Of a stretch of 64,000 nucleotides of DNA, positions 1-9,556 are shown piece after piece. The notes under the pieces were generated by a model. That model had not been told where the DNA came from. It made no database searches and saw only the letters and a list, made by a program, of their open reading frames with translations. The stretch's first letter is position 1, and each line of letters starts with the position of its first letter. A program made the translations under genes and the position numbers. Source of the DNA: Flammeovirga aprica JL-4 (lineage in GTDB: Bacteria; Bacteroidota; Bacteroidia; Cytophagales; Flammeovirgaceae); assembly GCF_012844305.1 (NCBI RefSeq), contig NZ_JABANE010000026.1:28981-92980 (forward strand), read 5' to 3'.

Positions 1-462
1 AAGGTCTGTAGCCATAATCACATCTTGGGTTGTGATTTCTAATTGCTCAGAGGCAATTTTATGCTTCACTTCCGCACGATTTTTTCTTTCCTTCAACTGA
101 CCCCCTCTATAAATTGGCTGTGTCAAGGAAGTATATAAACCATATTGATTTTGTGCACCCTGTCCCATGGTCTGACCTGCCAATTCTCCAAATCTTGGAT
201 CATCAGGCAGTGTCATCTGCAATGGATTTTGAACATACCAGTAATCAGCACTTGCACCAATTTTAGGCATCATATTGGACATGGCCGCTTTATAGTTTTT
301 ATATCCTACTTCTACTTGGTTTTCAGCCATCTTCACGAGTTGCTCATGTTCAATTGCCTCCTTTCTATATTCCATTAGGTAAGGATCATTGACCTGGGCG
401 TGAGCTTCTATTGCTCCTAAACAAATCAGGAGAACTACGAAGTGTTTTTGTAATTTTTCCAT
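1..462 (-). CDS. TolC-family outer membrane efflux protein, N-terminal part (cut by window edge)
   Basis: Partial gene: 154 codons are visible and the 3' end lies before base 1. The start is the ATG at 462-460. It gives a signal peptide (hydrophobic FVVLLICLGAIEAHA, then Q), followed by a helical region typical of the first coiled-coil hairpin of TolC-type channels. The gene is 5 bases downstream of the RND pump stop at 468, so it is the third gene of an MFP-RND-TolC operon. By family knowledge it would form the outer membrane duct for this pump. The substrate cannot be read from the sequence. Assignment rests on operon position plus the visible N-terminus. Confidence 0.85.
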   Translation of the reverse strand, partial: MEKLQKHFVVLLICLGAIEAHAQVNDPYLMEYRKEAIEHEQLVKMAENQVEVGYKNYKAAMSNMMPKIGASADYWYVQNPLQMTLPDDPRFGELAGQTMGQGAQNQYGLYTSLTQPIYRGGQLKERKNRAEVKHKIASEQLEITTQDVIMATDL

Positions 463-467
463 GTTTA

Positions 468-3400
468 TTATTTGTTTAGTTTGATGTTATAGAAAATAGC
501 ATAGAATACCGGAACTGCTATCAGTGTTAAGAATGTAGCGAAACCTAAACCGAAAATAATCGTCACTGACATCGCTCCAAAAACAGAATCCGGAATCAAC
601 GGGATCATACCAAACATGGTGGTAATCGCCGCCATCAGTACTGGTCTCGTCCTTGAAATCGTAGCATAAACAATGGCATCGTAATGTGATTGTCCTTCTT
701 TCCTTTGGATGTTCACCTCATCTAACAATACGATTACATTTTTAATGACCATACCCAACAAACCAATCCAACCGATAAAGGACATAAAGTCAAATGCTTT
801 CCCAAGTCCTACTAAACCGAAGATCACTCCTATCAGTGAGAAAGGAAGCAAGACCATTACAATCATTGGTTGTTTGTAGTTTCCGAATAATGCGATAAGA
901 ATAGCAATGATCAATAGAAATGCCAATGGGAAGAAAGTCACAATGGCTTCTACTGCCTCTTGTTGGTTTTTCTTTTCAGCATCCCACATAAAAGTATACC
1001 CTTCAGGCAACTCCATTGCTTCTATTTTACTGACAATATCTTTTTGCAATTCGGCAGTAGTTACACCTTCAATCGGGTCACATAATGCTGAAAGTGCTCT
1101 GTGTCTGTTATAAGTTTGAATAATTGGGTATTCATAACCAAGTGACATCCCATTAGTCAATTGTGGCAGAGGAACATTTTTCATTCCTGAAATCACTTTC
1201 ATGTTTTCTACCTTTTCAATATTTGGAATTTCACCTTCATCCAATTTCAAGACAATTGGCATCAACTCATTCTCTTCTCTATAAGTGCCTATTGGCAGAC
1301 CTTCACTTACCACTCTAAAAGAATTAGCAATATCTGCTCTTATCACTCCTGCTCTTGCCGCTTTATTATTAGAATATTCTGCGGTCCAAACTGGCGCCAT
1401 GTTAAACCAGCTACTATGCACATGTCTCGACAAATCACTGCCTCTCATAATCAGCATGGCCTCATTGACTAATGAATCCAACACTTGAATATCATCACCC
1501 ATAAAACGAGCTTCCACTTTACCATCCAATGGAGACATGACAGAGTAAAGTTCTGGACGGATAAATATGTCTGGCCAATTAGAATATTTCTCTTTTTCTA
1601 ACCTTGAGAACACTTTGTCTACATTTTCAAAATCTTCGCATTCTACAATAAAATGCATCACGTTTGATTGTGGTCCATACGATGAAGAAGCTAAGAAATA
1701 CCTTGGAGGTGTATTACCCAAAGTAACTGTAACCTCTTTTACTTCTTCCTGTTCCATCAACCATTCATAGATTTTATCCGCTTGCTCCTCAGTATATTCA
1801 ATTCTTGTTCCTTCAGGAGTGAAGGCATTGATTTTGAAAAGGTTCTTCTCAAGTTCCGGCATAAATACAATTGACATGTACCTAGCCGTGAACAATGAGA
1901 ATGCGAATAATCCTAGAAAAATTCCTAATGAAATATATTTATATTGGATACCTAAACGTAAGAAAGAGCGGAATTTATCATAAAATTTCCCTTGGAATAG
2001 TGCTTCCGTTTCTCCTTCTTTTTTCTTTTCGTCTTTTAAGAAAACATCACAAACCAATGCAGATTGTGTAAGTGCAAACACCCAGCTTAATGAAAGCGAG
2101 ATTGCTAATACACTAAATAATGAGGATAAGTACTCACCCGTTGAGTCAGGTGAAATCCTGATCGGGAGGAAGGTTAAAATTGCAATGATTGTCGCCCCTA
2201 ATAATGGCCAAGCTGAAGCTGTTGCCGCTTCCATAATTGCTTGTTTTTTAGGAACGCCCATCTTCATTTTCATCAAGATTGATTCAATCACTACAATGGA
2301 ATTATCCACGAGCATACCCATTGCAATAATCAATGCGGCTAATGAAACCCTTTCCATATTGATCCCGAAAGTCCACATGATAATGATAGTGGCAAGAATT
2401 GAGAATACAAGCCCTGATCCTACTAAAATACCATTCTTTAACCCAATGAAAAACAATAGAATTAATACTACTACTCCTACTGAGGCGATCAAATTGAATA
2501 CAAATCCATCATTGGCTACTTTAGATTCATTACCTTGATCGTATATATTTTTGATAAATAAACCTGCGGGAAGGTTCTCTTTTATCACTTCCAATTGAGC
2601 ACGTACATCTTCCCCAACTTCCACAACATTGGCTCCTGCTGATGCCGAAATAGCGAAACCAACAGCGGGAAGGCCTTGTATTTTCATTTTGGAAGTATAG
2701 GGAGTGACGTACCCTTCCTCAATCGCACAAATTTCTTTTAATCGAATTTGATTTCCTTTCGAGTTGGTCACTAAAAAGTTTCCAATTTCTTCTGTATTAT
2801 TAAAGTCTCCTCCAATTTTGACTCTCAATCGTTGTTCATTTGTATTGACAAAGCCAGCATTGACCAACTTATTCTGCTGATTAAGAGCGTGCATTACATT
2901 TTCCAATGAAACACCCAACTGATTCATAGCAGTATATGAAAGCTTCAAATCAATACTTTCCTGTGCTTTACCAAACAAAGAGACCTTCGCTACATTGTTT
3001 ACTTTTAACAGCTCCTTCTTAATGTTATCAGCATAGTCATTTAACTCTCTGTAAGTAAAACCTTCACCATAAATTCCATAAAAAAGGCCTAATACATCAG
3101 CAAAATCATCATTCACTATTGAAGTATTTGCATTAGCGGGCAACTGAGACTGTGCATCACCTACTTTCCTTCTCAGCATATCCCACATCTGTGGAATATC
3201 ATCGCCGGGAACCGTCTTTTTTAGTACTACAAGAATTTTAGAAACCCCATGTCTGCTGTCCGAATCCAAGTAATCCAGACCGTCCATGGCTTGGATAGCT
3301 TCTTCCAATTTATCTGTGACTTGTTGCTCTACTTCTTCAGCAGAAGCACCGGGATAAGTAGTCAAAACTACCGCCTGTTTGATAGTGAAAGGAGCATCTT

Positions 3401-3506
3401 CCAGCTTACCAATTTTTTGATAAGCCACCACTCCCCCCAGTATAACAAGGGCTAAAACAAACCATGTAAATGATTTATTCTCAATAGAAAATTTCGTTAA
3501 GTTCAT
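468..3506 (-). CDS. RND-family efflux pump, inner membrane permease subunit
   Basis: 1012 residues, the usual length for an AcrB/CzcA-type permease. The N-terminus begins with a short amphipathic segment and a first membrane helix (FTWFVLALVILGGVVAY). The first porter subdomain follows with the family motif around YPGASAEEVE. Transmembrane helix 4 near residue 400 carries GMLVDNSIVVIES, with the proton-relay Asp followed by Asn. The late helix GMVIKNVIVLLDE keeps the conserved Lys. It is 6 bases downstream of the membrane fusion protein and 5 bases upstream of the TolC-like gene, so translation is probably coupled. It should use proton motive force to export a hydrophobic or toxic compound. 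Substrate class (drug versus metal) is not decidable here. Confidence 0.95.
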   Translation of the reverse strand: MNLTKFSIENKSFTWFVLALVILGGVVAYQKIGKLEDAPFTIKQAVVLTTYPGASAEEVEQQVTDKLEEAIQAMDGLDYLDSDSRHGVSKILVVLKKTVPGDDIPQMWDMLRRKVGDAQSQLPANANTSIVNDDFADVLGLFYGIYGEGFTYRELNDYADNIKKELLKVNNVAKVSLFGKAQESIDLKLSYTAMNQLGVSLENVMHALNQQNKLVNAGFVNTNEQRLRVKIGGDFNNTEEIGNFLVTNSKGNQIRLKEICAIEEGYVTPYTSKMKIQGLPAVGFAISASAGANVVEVGEDVRAQLEVIKENLPAGLFIKNIYDQGNESKVANDGFVFNLIASVGVVVLILLFFIGLKNGILVGSGLVFSILATIIIMWTFGINMERVSLAALIIAMGMLVDNSIVVIESILMKMKMGVPKKQAIMEAATASAWPLLGATIIAILTFLPIRISPDSTGEYLSSLFSVLAISLSLSWVFALTQSALVCDVFLKDEKKKEGETEALFQGKFYDKFRSFLRLGIQYKYISLGIFLGLFAFSLFTARYMSIVFMPELEKNLFKINAFTPEGTRIEYTEEQADKIYEWLMEQEEVKEVTVTLGNTPPRYFLASSSYGPQSNVMHFIVECEDFENVDKVFSRLEKEKYSNWPDIFIRPELYSVMSPLDGKVEARFMGDDIQVLDSLVNEAMLIMRGSDLSRHVHSSWFNMAPVWTAEYSNNKAARAGVIRADIANSFRVVSEGLPIGTYREENELMPIVLKLDEGEIPNIEKVENMKVISGMKNVPLPQLTNGMSLGYEYPIIQTYNRHRALSALCDPIEGVTTAELQKDIVSKIEAMELPEGYTFMWDAEKKNQQEAVEAIVTFFPLAFLLIIAILIALFGNYKQPMIVMVLLPFSLIGVIFGLVGLGKAFDFMSFIGWIGLLGMVIKNVIVLLDEVNIQRKEGQSHYDAIVYATISRTRPVLMAAITTMFGMIPLIPDSVFGAMSVTIIFGLGFATFLTLIAVPVFYAIFYNIKLNK

Positions 3507-3512
3507 GGTGAT

Positions 3513-4565
3513 TTAGTTCTTAGTGATCATTGCATTTTCAATATTCGCTCTCACTTTTTGGCCTTCTACCAATAATGATCCACCAGTTGCCACAACCCAT
3601 TCTGCGTTGCCCAACATTTTCACTTCCACCTTACTATCGTCTTTGAGGTGTAACAATTGCACATTTACTTTATGCAATGTTTTATTTTTTGGAGATACAG
3701 ACCATACAAAATTTTCACCGTTTGCTTCACCCATCACAGCATTTGTGGGCAGAATCACTGTGGTTTCTCCTTTATTTTTAAAATTGAAATACACTTCAAC
3801 AGTCATTCCGGCTAAAAACTGTCCATCTGCATGCTGTACTTCCAAAAGCATAGGATAAGCATAATTCAGTTGTTCAGTATCATGTAATACCTCAATCACT
3901 TTCGCCCAGTATTTTTTATTTGGGTTTGAATCAAAAACAATTTCAACTTTATCCAATTCATTGACTTGTTTCACGATCTCCTCCGGTACTGTGCATCTTA
4001 CTCTTGTTTTTTCAAAATCTTGTAAAGTAATCACCGTTTTTGAAGCAGTAACATGCTCTCCTTTTTCAATGGATAACTTTTTGACTCTTCCTGTAAATGG
4101 TGCAAATAATTTGGTATCTTTTAACGCATTTTCAGCCATTTCGAGGTTGGAAGAAGCTTGTTCAAAATCCAAGATGGCCTTATCGTAAACCTGCTCTGCA
4201 ATATTGTTTTTCTTGAATAGTTTCTCCGCTCTTACTTTAGCCGCTTCGGCAAGATGAAAGGCAGACTCCGCTTTTTGAAGATCTATTTTATAGTCTCTCT
4301 GATCAATTACGCCTAAAACTTGCCCTTTTTGTACACGTTGTCCTTCTTCTAAATTAAAAGTTTTCAAAGGACCACTTACTCTGAAAGACAATTGCACTTC
4401 TTTTTGGGGAATTGAAACTCCCGTTGCAATATTGGAGTGACTAGCTCCTTCTTCCTTGACCTGAACAACCTTAACTAATTGATCTTTAGTTTGTTTATCC
4501 TGGGTTTTTTCTCCACCACAAGAAGTGAATACAATTAATATTGTATACAGAAATAAATGCCTCAT
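3513..4565 (-). CDS. Efflux RND transporter periplasmic adaptor (HlyD/AcrA-type lipoprotein)
   Basis: 350 residues. The N-terminus has a lipobox ending FTSC (Cys16), so the adaptor is probably anchored in the membrane by lipid. A barrel-sandwich half-lipoyl motif follows (GQRVQKGQVLGVIDQRDY). Then come an alpha-hairpin rich in Ala/Glu/Lys (about residues 100-145), the second half-lipoyl segment (APFTGRVKKLSIEKGEHV) and beta-barrel/membrane-proximal domains. It is the first gene of the operon and would connect the RND pump to the TolC-like channel. No adjacent regulator is visible; the divergent neighbour is a TerB-like gene. Confidence 0.93.
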   Translation of the reverse strand: MRHLFLYTILIVFTSCGGEKTQDKQTKDQLVKVVQVKEEGASHSNIATGVSIPQKEVQLSFRVSGPLKTFNLEEGQRVQKGQVLGVIDQRDYKIDLQKAESAFHLAEAAKVRAEKLFKKNNIAEQVYDKAILDFEQASSNLEMAENALKDTKLFAPFTGRVKKLSIEKGEHVTASKTVITLQDFEKTRVRCTVPEEIVKQVNELDKVEIVFDSNPNKKYWAKVIEVLHDTEQLNYAYPMLLEVQHADGQFLAGMTVEVYFNFKNKGETTVILPTNAVMGEANGENFVWSVSPKNKTLHKVNVQLLHLKDDSKVEVKMLGNAEWVVATGGSLLVEGQKVRANIENAMITKN

Positions 4566-5036
4566 TTTAGGTAGTAATTATGTGAGTATAAAAATTATGA
4601 TAATGATCGTGTAAATAAATCGTGTTTTTGTGGTCATCCATTAGAAATGAATTTCCAGACAACTACATATTTTATATACTACATTACTTAAAAACACAAA
4701 GAGGCTCAACCACCGAAACGACAAAATAAAGCACTGTATACAACATTTGTTGACTTGAATCGTCCTCAATAAAAAAAGAAATACAAAATTTAGGAATCTT
4801 TTAAAGTATGCTGGGAAAATATATTTTAGAAGCGAAATTTTACCTTTTTAAGTTGTTTGGTGATTAATTTTAGAGAAAATAGTATTGCTGTAGTGGGTGA
4901 AATTAATAAACCCACGTACTAAAAGGGGTATTTTTACTAAAAGAGATTTTAGAATCACATTCTTAATAAAAGTGAATGAATAATTTTCTCAAAACACTAA
5001 AATATTTAATGAATGTCAAAAAATATAAAAATCAAT
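4566..5036. other. Intergenic region between the efflux operon and the TerB-like gene
   Basis: About 470 bases of AT-rich DNA with no convincing gene. It should hold the promoter of the minus-strand efflux operon, but I could not find a clean TAnnTTTG element for it. One notable block is aaaaggggtatttttac at 4921-4937. The reverse complement of this (AAATACCCC core) recurs in three other intergenic sites in the galactan-degradation region. Confidence 0.4.
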
Positions 5037-5066
5037 TTTGGTTTGTAAGGTAAAATGTTAAATTTG
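5037..5066 (+). promoter_or_regulatory. Bacteroidota-type promoter for the TerB-like gene
   Basis: TAAATTTG at 5059-5066 matches the -7 consensus TAnnTTTG. A TTTG at 5037-5040 lies 18 bases upstream, in the expected -33 position. The start codon is 50 bases downstream. Confidence 0.55.
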
Positions 5067-5116
5067 TGTTAGACTAAATTTTTTAAAGTGTATCAGGATA
5101 AACTTACTCTAAAAAC

Positions 5117-5659
5117 ATGTCAATTTGGAAAGCTCTTGAAAATGCGGTCTTAATAACTCCATCACACCAAAAACTCTCAGTTTCAGAAAATGTTTCATTA
5201 AAAGAAAATGAGTTGTTTTTACTGAAGGAGGATGATTTAGCCGCCAGAAACTACATGCGAGACTTAATTAAAAAGACCTCGGAAAACTTGTATAATACAG
5301 AACATTATGAACCTTATATCATAGGTTTATTTGCAGTGGGAATGGCTGTAGCCCGTTGCGATGGTAGGATTGTAGAAGAAGAAAAAGTGGAAATCAAGGA
5401 ATTTATTGATTTCGTAACCAATAGTGAACTGCCTCAACGATATCATGATAAAATTGATGCCATCAAAAATATGGTATTCTTAAATTTTAATACTGCCATG
5501 AGTTTTGTCGGGCAGATGCATGTTGATACTTGGGAAGTGGTAGACCACCTTATCACTCTTACAATTAAAGCAGACGGTATTATTGCCACTCAGGAAGTGG
5601 AATTTTATAGAAAATGGAAGGCTTGGCTGGCATCAAAATCTTATGACAGGGCTATTTAA
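5117..5659 (+). CDS. TerB-like (tellurite-resistance TerB superfamily) protein
   Basis: 180 residues, cytoplasmic and mainly helical. Two acidic repeats typical of the TerB fold are visible: CDGRIVEEEKVEIKEF near residue 95 and ADGIIATQEVEFYRKW near residue 155. These resemble the metal-binding loops of TerB. Some TerB domains take part in membrane-associated stress responses, but no other ter gene is nearby and tellurite resistance should not be assumed. The stop codon overlaps the 3' end of the convergent exonuclease gene by 8 bases. Confidence 0.7.
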   Translation: MSIWKALENAVLITPSHQKLSVSENVSLKENELFLLKEDDLAARNYMRDLIKKTSENLYNTEHYEPYIIGLFAVGMAVARCDGRIVEEEKVEIKEFIDFVTNSELPQRYHDKIDAIKNMVFLNFNTAMSFVGQMHVDTWEVVDHLITLTIKADGIIATQEVEFYRKWKAWLASKSYDRAI

Positions 5660-6269
5660 GATAATTTATCCCTTTCTCAAAGCCAGCTTGCATAAGTTGT
5701 TCCCATACAAATAAAGTCATAAAACTATCTGATAAAGAATCGTGTGCATTATCCAAAAGAATTTTATCTTCTAAGGTAAGATGGCTTTTGAAGTGATTGA
5801 AAGCAGTAGATAATCGTTGCCAAGTATAATTATTGTATTTCTCATTCCATTCCTTTACTACACCTGTAGAAAAAACGTTCATGGCACAATAAATCCCTCT
5901 GGCGTTTCTCAGGTCTACATAATTCATATCAAAAGGTGCGTTGTATATCACTATGTTCTGATCTTCAACAAGATCGTTGATCATGTCTTGCATAGCAAAA
6001 TCATATACCGGCGCATCTTCTACCATTTGAGGAGAAATACCATTGACGGCCATTGCCTCAGGCCAAGTTTTTCTATACTTAGGTTTAATGTAAGTACTGA
6101 GAAGAATATCCTTTTTATCATTGATAATACTTATCTGCAAGGCTTCATCTACCCCGGCATCAAGTCCGGTTGTTTCTGTATCAAGAATTAAGAAATTTTC
6201 TGTAATAAATTTCTCTTGCTTAGTACTTTCAGTTCCTGCTTTTTTATTTTTGATAAGATCATCAAACAT
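5652..6269 (-). CDS. DEDDh-type 3'-5' exonuclease (DnaQ-like)
   Basis: 205 residues. All three exonuclease motifs are present: ExoI LDTETTGLD with catalytic Asp/Glu, ExoII YNAPFDMNYVDL, and ExoIII HDSLSDS with the His of the DEDDh class. There is no polymerase or helicase domain. It could be a proofreading-like subunit, an RNase T/oligoribonuclease-like enzyme or a DNA repair exonuclease. The stop (TAG, 5654-5652) lies inside the end of the converging TerB-like gene. Confidence 0.85.
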   Translation of the reverse strand: MFDDLIKNKKAGTESTKQEKFITENFLILDTETTGLDAGVDEALQISIINDKKDILLSTYIKPKYRKTWPEAMAVNGISPQMVEDAPVYDFAMQDMINDLVEDQNIVIYNAPFDMNYVDLRNARGIYCAMNVFSTGVVKEWNEKYNNYTWQRLSTAFNHFKSHLTLEDKILLDNAHDSLSDSFMTLFVWEQLMQAGFEKGINYLK

Positions 6270-6434
6270 GGTAAAAAATTATACTGGTTTAAGGTATTAT
6301 TAATGAAGTGATGAGAATGCACTGTATGGTAAATAATGTACTTGGCAGAATACATCGCTCAAAGTTATTAATTTAAGCAATAGATCTTTTCGTTACAATA
6401 TTTTTAGAAGAATTAATTGTAATTATTTTATTTC

Positions 6435-6483
6435 TAAGTACAAAGTCAAAAATAAATCATAGTTAATTTTGAAGTTGTACTTA
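6435..6483. repeat. 49-bp miniature inverted-repeat element with TAAGTAC ends, covering the regulator stop codon
   Basis: Begins taagtacaaagtcaaaaat and ends ttgaagttgtactta, so both ends are inverted copies of TAAGTACAA. The left 34 bases match the left end of the 162-bp element at 56224 almost exactly, so this looks like an internally deleted copy. The last three bases, read on the minus strand, are the TAA stop codon of the hybrid regulator gene. A TA target duplication would fit the ends. Confidence 0.7.
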
Positions 6484-9400
6484 AACGCCTTGTTCTCTAT
6501 ACTTTTTAGGTGTAACACCATAAAGGTCAGAAAAACATTTTGTAAAATACGCTGGAGTATTGAATCCGGTCTGATAAGCAATATCAGAAATGACCGCATC
6601 TGAGTTTTTCAATAATTCAGCACTGTATCTCAAACGAATATCACGCATAAATACACTCGAAGATTTTCCGGTTAAAGCCTTTATTTTACGATGCAATTGA
6701 CTTCTACTTATAAATAGTTGCTGTGCTACTTCTTCCACGCTCAACTCCGTATTATCAAGATTGTCTTCAACTATAGCTGTAAATGACTTGATTAACTTTT
6801 CATCGTTATTTGAAAACTCTACCACATCTTCCTTCACTAAGAAATGTTCACGGAATTTAGATTGAAGAATTCTTCTATTTTCAAGAATACCTTGTATTCT
6901 CACCAATAACTCCTGCTTATTAAATGGTTTGGTGATATAAGCATCTGCTTTTGTGGAATAACCTTTCAACAGTGTTGATTGATCAGCTTTTGCAGTCAAT
7001 AAAATAACTGGAATATGTGATGTCTGATCCGTTTCTTTAAGTAGACGAGTCACTTCAATACCGTCAATTTCCGGCATCATAACATCAGATAGAATGATAT
7101 CTGGAATCAACTCTTTCGCTGCTTCAAAACCTTTCTGACCATTCTCAGCTAAACTTACCTGATACTTATCTTTTAGTATTTTATGTAGATAATTTCTTAT
7201 GTCTTCATTATCATCTATCACTAATATTGAAGGCAGATTTTTATCATCACTACTCATTTGACCTTCAGGAACTTCTGAAGACAAGTGTTCTGGCAGAACT
7301 GATTGTAAACTTTCTAATTCTGACTCAGTAATTTCCAGTTCTACATCTTTATCCTCAAAGAAGGCTAGGCTGACTGGAATCTCAATATCAAACCTTGTCC
7401 ACTCACTTTCAACGCTTTCAACTTCTATTTTACCAAAATACTTAGTGATAATACCTTGTGTTAAAGCCAAACCAATTCCGTTGGTGGTAGAAAGACCAAT
7501 ATTTGAATGATAGTATTGATCAAAAATATACGGTAAATCTGAAGCGGCTATTCCCTTTCCATTATCGTAGAAAGACATTTTTAAAATCCCTTGCTCAATA
7601 CTAGCTTTTACCACAATCTTACCTTCTGTCTTTGAGAACTTAATCGCATTAAAAATCAAGTTATTAACGATTTTATTAATACTATTTTTATCGATATAGC
7701 CTTCTCTTTCCTCAGTTTCAAACTGAAAATCAATAGTTACATTTTGTTGTTCAGCGTATGAATGAAAAGATGAAACGCCCACAGACAGTAATTCTTTAAT
7801 GTCCGTATTACTTAGTTTTAAGGTATTATTATTTTGAAGTTCAAGATTAGTAAGATCCAAAATCTGATTAATCAGTTCCAGCAGTTGTTTTGTCTGATAC
7901 TCTAACGATCTTAAACTATTATTTTTCTCCACTTGCTCTTTGAGTTCATCAATAGCCCCAATCATCAATGTAAGAGGTGTCCTAAATTCATGGGAAATAT
8001 TAGCAAAGAACTTCGTTTTAAACTCATCCAATTCTTCCAATCTTTTTTCCCTTTCAATAGCGCTAAGTTTTTGCTCTTCAGAAACTTTCAGCTGTGCTTC
8101 TTTCAATCTGATATTAATAAAGTAAAGAACGATCACAACCAATGCCAACACACAAACTAAGATGACAATCCAAAACCACAATGTTCTTTCTTTTTGAGCT
8201 GATTTTAATAAATCATCTTTCAGCTCTTTTTCTTTAAGCAATTTTTTGTTGTTGAAATTAGCTTCCAACTGCGTCAGCTTTCTGAATTCCGACTTATTAT
8301 TTAATTCATTATTTACCTCCAACTTCTCTCTCTGATACTTAAACGCATTTTTGAAATCACCAGTAGCTTCGTACAGTCTGATCAAATGATCAATCATTTT
8401 ATATTTCCTTTGAATTAAACTTCTATCCTTGGAAATTGCATAACCCTCTAAATAATATTTCTCTGCTTTTTTATAATCCTGATCTCTTTCAAAAGCAATG
8501 AGACCTAAAACCTCGTATGCTGCAGCATGAGTGGAATAACTGTACTTATATTTTTCAATCACATCTAATGCCTCTTCAATATAATATTCTGCTGAATCAA
8601 ATTGCTTTAATTTCCAGTATCCAATTCCTATTAGTGTTGAAGCAGGAGCTAACCGTTCTTTCTGATTTTTCTTTAAAAAAATACTCCTTGCTTTTTGAGC
8701 TGATAATAATGCCTTCTTTAAATTTTCTTGTTTTATCACAGAATCTTTTACGAATGCATTCAACGAAGAATATGTACCTGAAATATTTACATTAATATTA
8801 GCGATAAAATATTCGTTGTTTATTTTTTCAGCAACTGATAGGGCTTCTTCAAAGATAGAGATCGCTTTCGTATAGTTTTCTTTTGCTAGGCTTTCATCGT
8901 CGATACTATTGTTTTTCCAAATCAATGCTTCATTACTAAGCACCTTAAAAAGTCCTTGAAGGTCTCCATTTTCCTCGTAAATCAGTTTTGCACGCTGAAA
9001 ATAGCGGATAGCCTCATCAAAATCACCAACATTTTTGAGGTATAAGCCCATATGATTACATCCCAAGGCAATTTCAGTGGAATCCTGTAGCTCTTCTAAA
9101 TACCCAAACCCTTCATATAAATTTGAATAAGCCAAGGAATCATGTCCCATAAATGATTCAACAGAACCAAGACATAAACTACTTTTTCCTTTACCTTTTA
9201 AATAATCACTTTCAAAGCTTAAACGCTTGGCCTCAGTTAAATATATTTTGGCACTATCTAATTTCCCTCCAATCATAAACGTCCTGCCTTTGATTTCTAT
9301 CAAGTCTATTTTGTGCTCTTGATAGTCTTCAATCTCAGGTTCTGAAAGGAGAGAATCAATAATATGAACAGTCTGTACCGTGTTCTTATATTTTTTTTTC

Positions 9401-9522
9401 TCTAGCAACTTTTTAGCTGCTTCGTATTTGGCGTCTTCTTCTAAACCTTCAAGTGGGTTTTGACTAAAAATAGGTGAAGATAAAGAAAGTAGAAAAGTTA
9501 TTAGCAGTAAAAATTTATTCAC
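6481..9522 (-). CDS. Hybrid two-component regulator: TPR sensor, histidine kinase, REC and AraC-type DNA-binding domain
   Basis: 1013 residues. Domain order: signal peptide (about 1-21), TPR repeats probably in the periplasm (30-400), a membrane helix near 450 (WFWIVILVCVLALVVIVLYF), and a coiled linker. Then HisKA with phospho-accepting His in FFANISHEFRTPL near 507, and HATPase (DNGKGI box). REC follows ([12 protein letters not shown]; phospho-acceptor Asp in ILSDVMMPEIDG), then a C-terminal AraC HTH pair. It phosphorylates its own receiver and should bind DNA directly. TPRs replace the Reg_prop propeller of classical HTCS proteins. It lies 34 bases downstream of a TPR-SpoIIE phosphatase, so the two are probably cotranscribed. 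Its stop lies inside a repeat element. Targets are unknown; no SusC/D neighbour. Confidence 0.93.
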   Translation of the reverse strand: MNKFLLLITFLLSLSSPIFSQNPLEGLEEDAKYEAAKKLLEKKKYKNTVQTVHIIDSLLSEPEIEDYQEHKIDLIEIKGRTFMIGGKLDSAKIYLTEAKRLSFESDYLKGKGKSSLCLGSVESFMGHDSLAYSNLYEGFGYLEELQDSTEIALGCNHMGLYLKNVGDFDEAIRYFQRAKLIYEENGDLQGLFKVLSNEALIWKNNSIDDESLAKENYTKAISIFEEALSVAEKINNEYFIANINVNISGTYSSLNAFVKDSVIKQENLKKALLSAQKARSIFLKKNQKERLAPASTLIGIGYWKLKQFDSAEYYIEEALDVIEKYKYSYSTHAAAYEVLGLIAFERDQDYKKAEKYYLEGYAISKDRSLIQRKYKMIDHLIRLYEATGDFKNAFKYQREKLEVNNELNNKSEFRKLTQLEANFNNKKLLKEKELKDDLLKSAQKERTLWFWIVILVCVLALVVIVLYFINIRLKEAQLKVSEEQKLSAIEREKRLEELDEFKTKFFANISHEFRTPLTLMIGAIDELKEQVEKNNSLRSLEYQTKQLLELINQILDLTNLELQNNNTLKLSNTDIKELLSVGVSSFHSYAEQQNVTIDFQFETEEREGYIDKNSINKIVNNLIFNAIKFSKTEGKIVVKASIEQGILKMSFYDNGKGIAASDLPYIFDQYYHSNIGLSTTNGIGLALTQGIITKYFGKIEVESVESEWTRFDIEIPVSLAFFEDKDVELEITESELESLQSVLPEHLSSEVPEGQMSSDDKNLPSILVIDDNEDIRNYLHKILKDKYQVSLAENGQKGFEAAKELIPDIILSDVMMPEIDGIEVTRLLKETDQTSHIPVILLTAKADQSTLLKGYSTKADAYITKPFNKQELLVRIQGILENRRILQSKFREHFLVKEDVVEFSNNDEKLIKSFTAIVEDNLDNTELSVEEVAQQLFISRSQLHRKIKALTGKSSSVFMRDIRLRYSAELLKNSDAVISDIAYQTGFNTPAYFTKCFSDLYGVTPKKYREQGV

Positions 9523-9556
9523 TTTTCAATACATTTAAAAAATAACTCCGATTAAT

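Noticed and set aside
2185..2538. 117-codon plus-strand frame inside the RND gene
   Set aside because: Antisense shadow of transmembrane segments of the RND pump.
5117..5659. Tellurite-resistance operon
   Set aside because: Only a single TerB-like gene is present; no terC, terD or related genes nearby.
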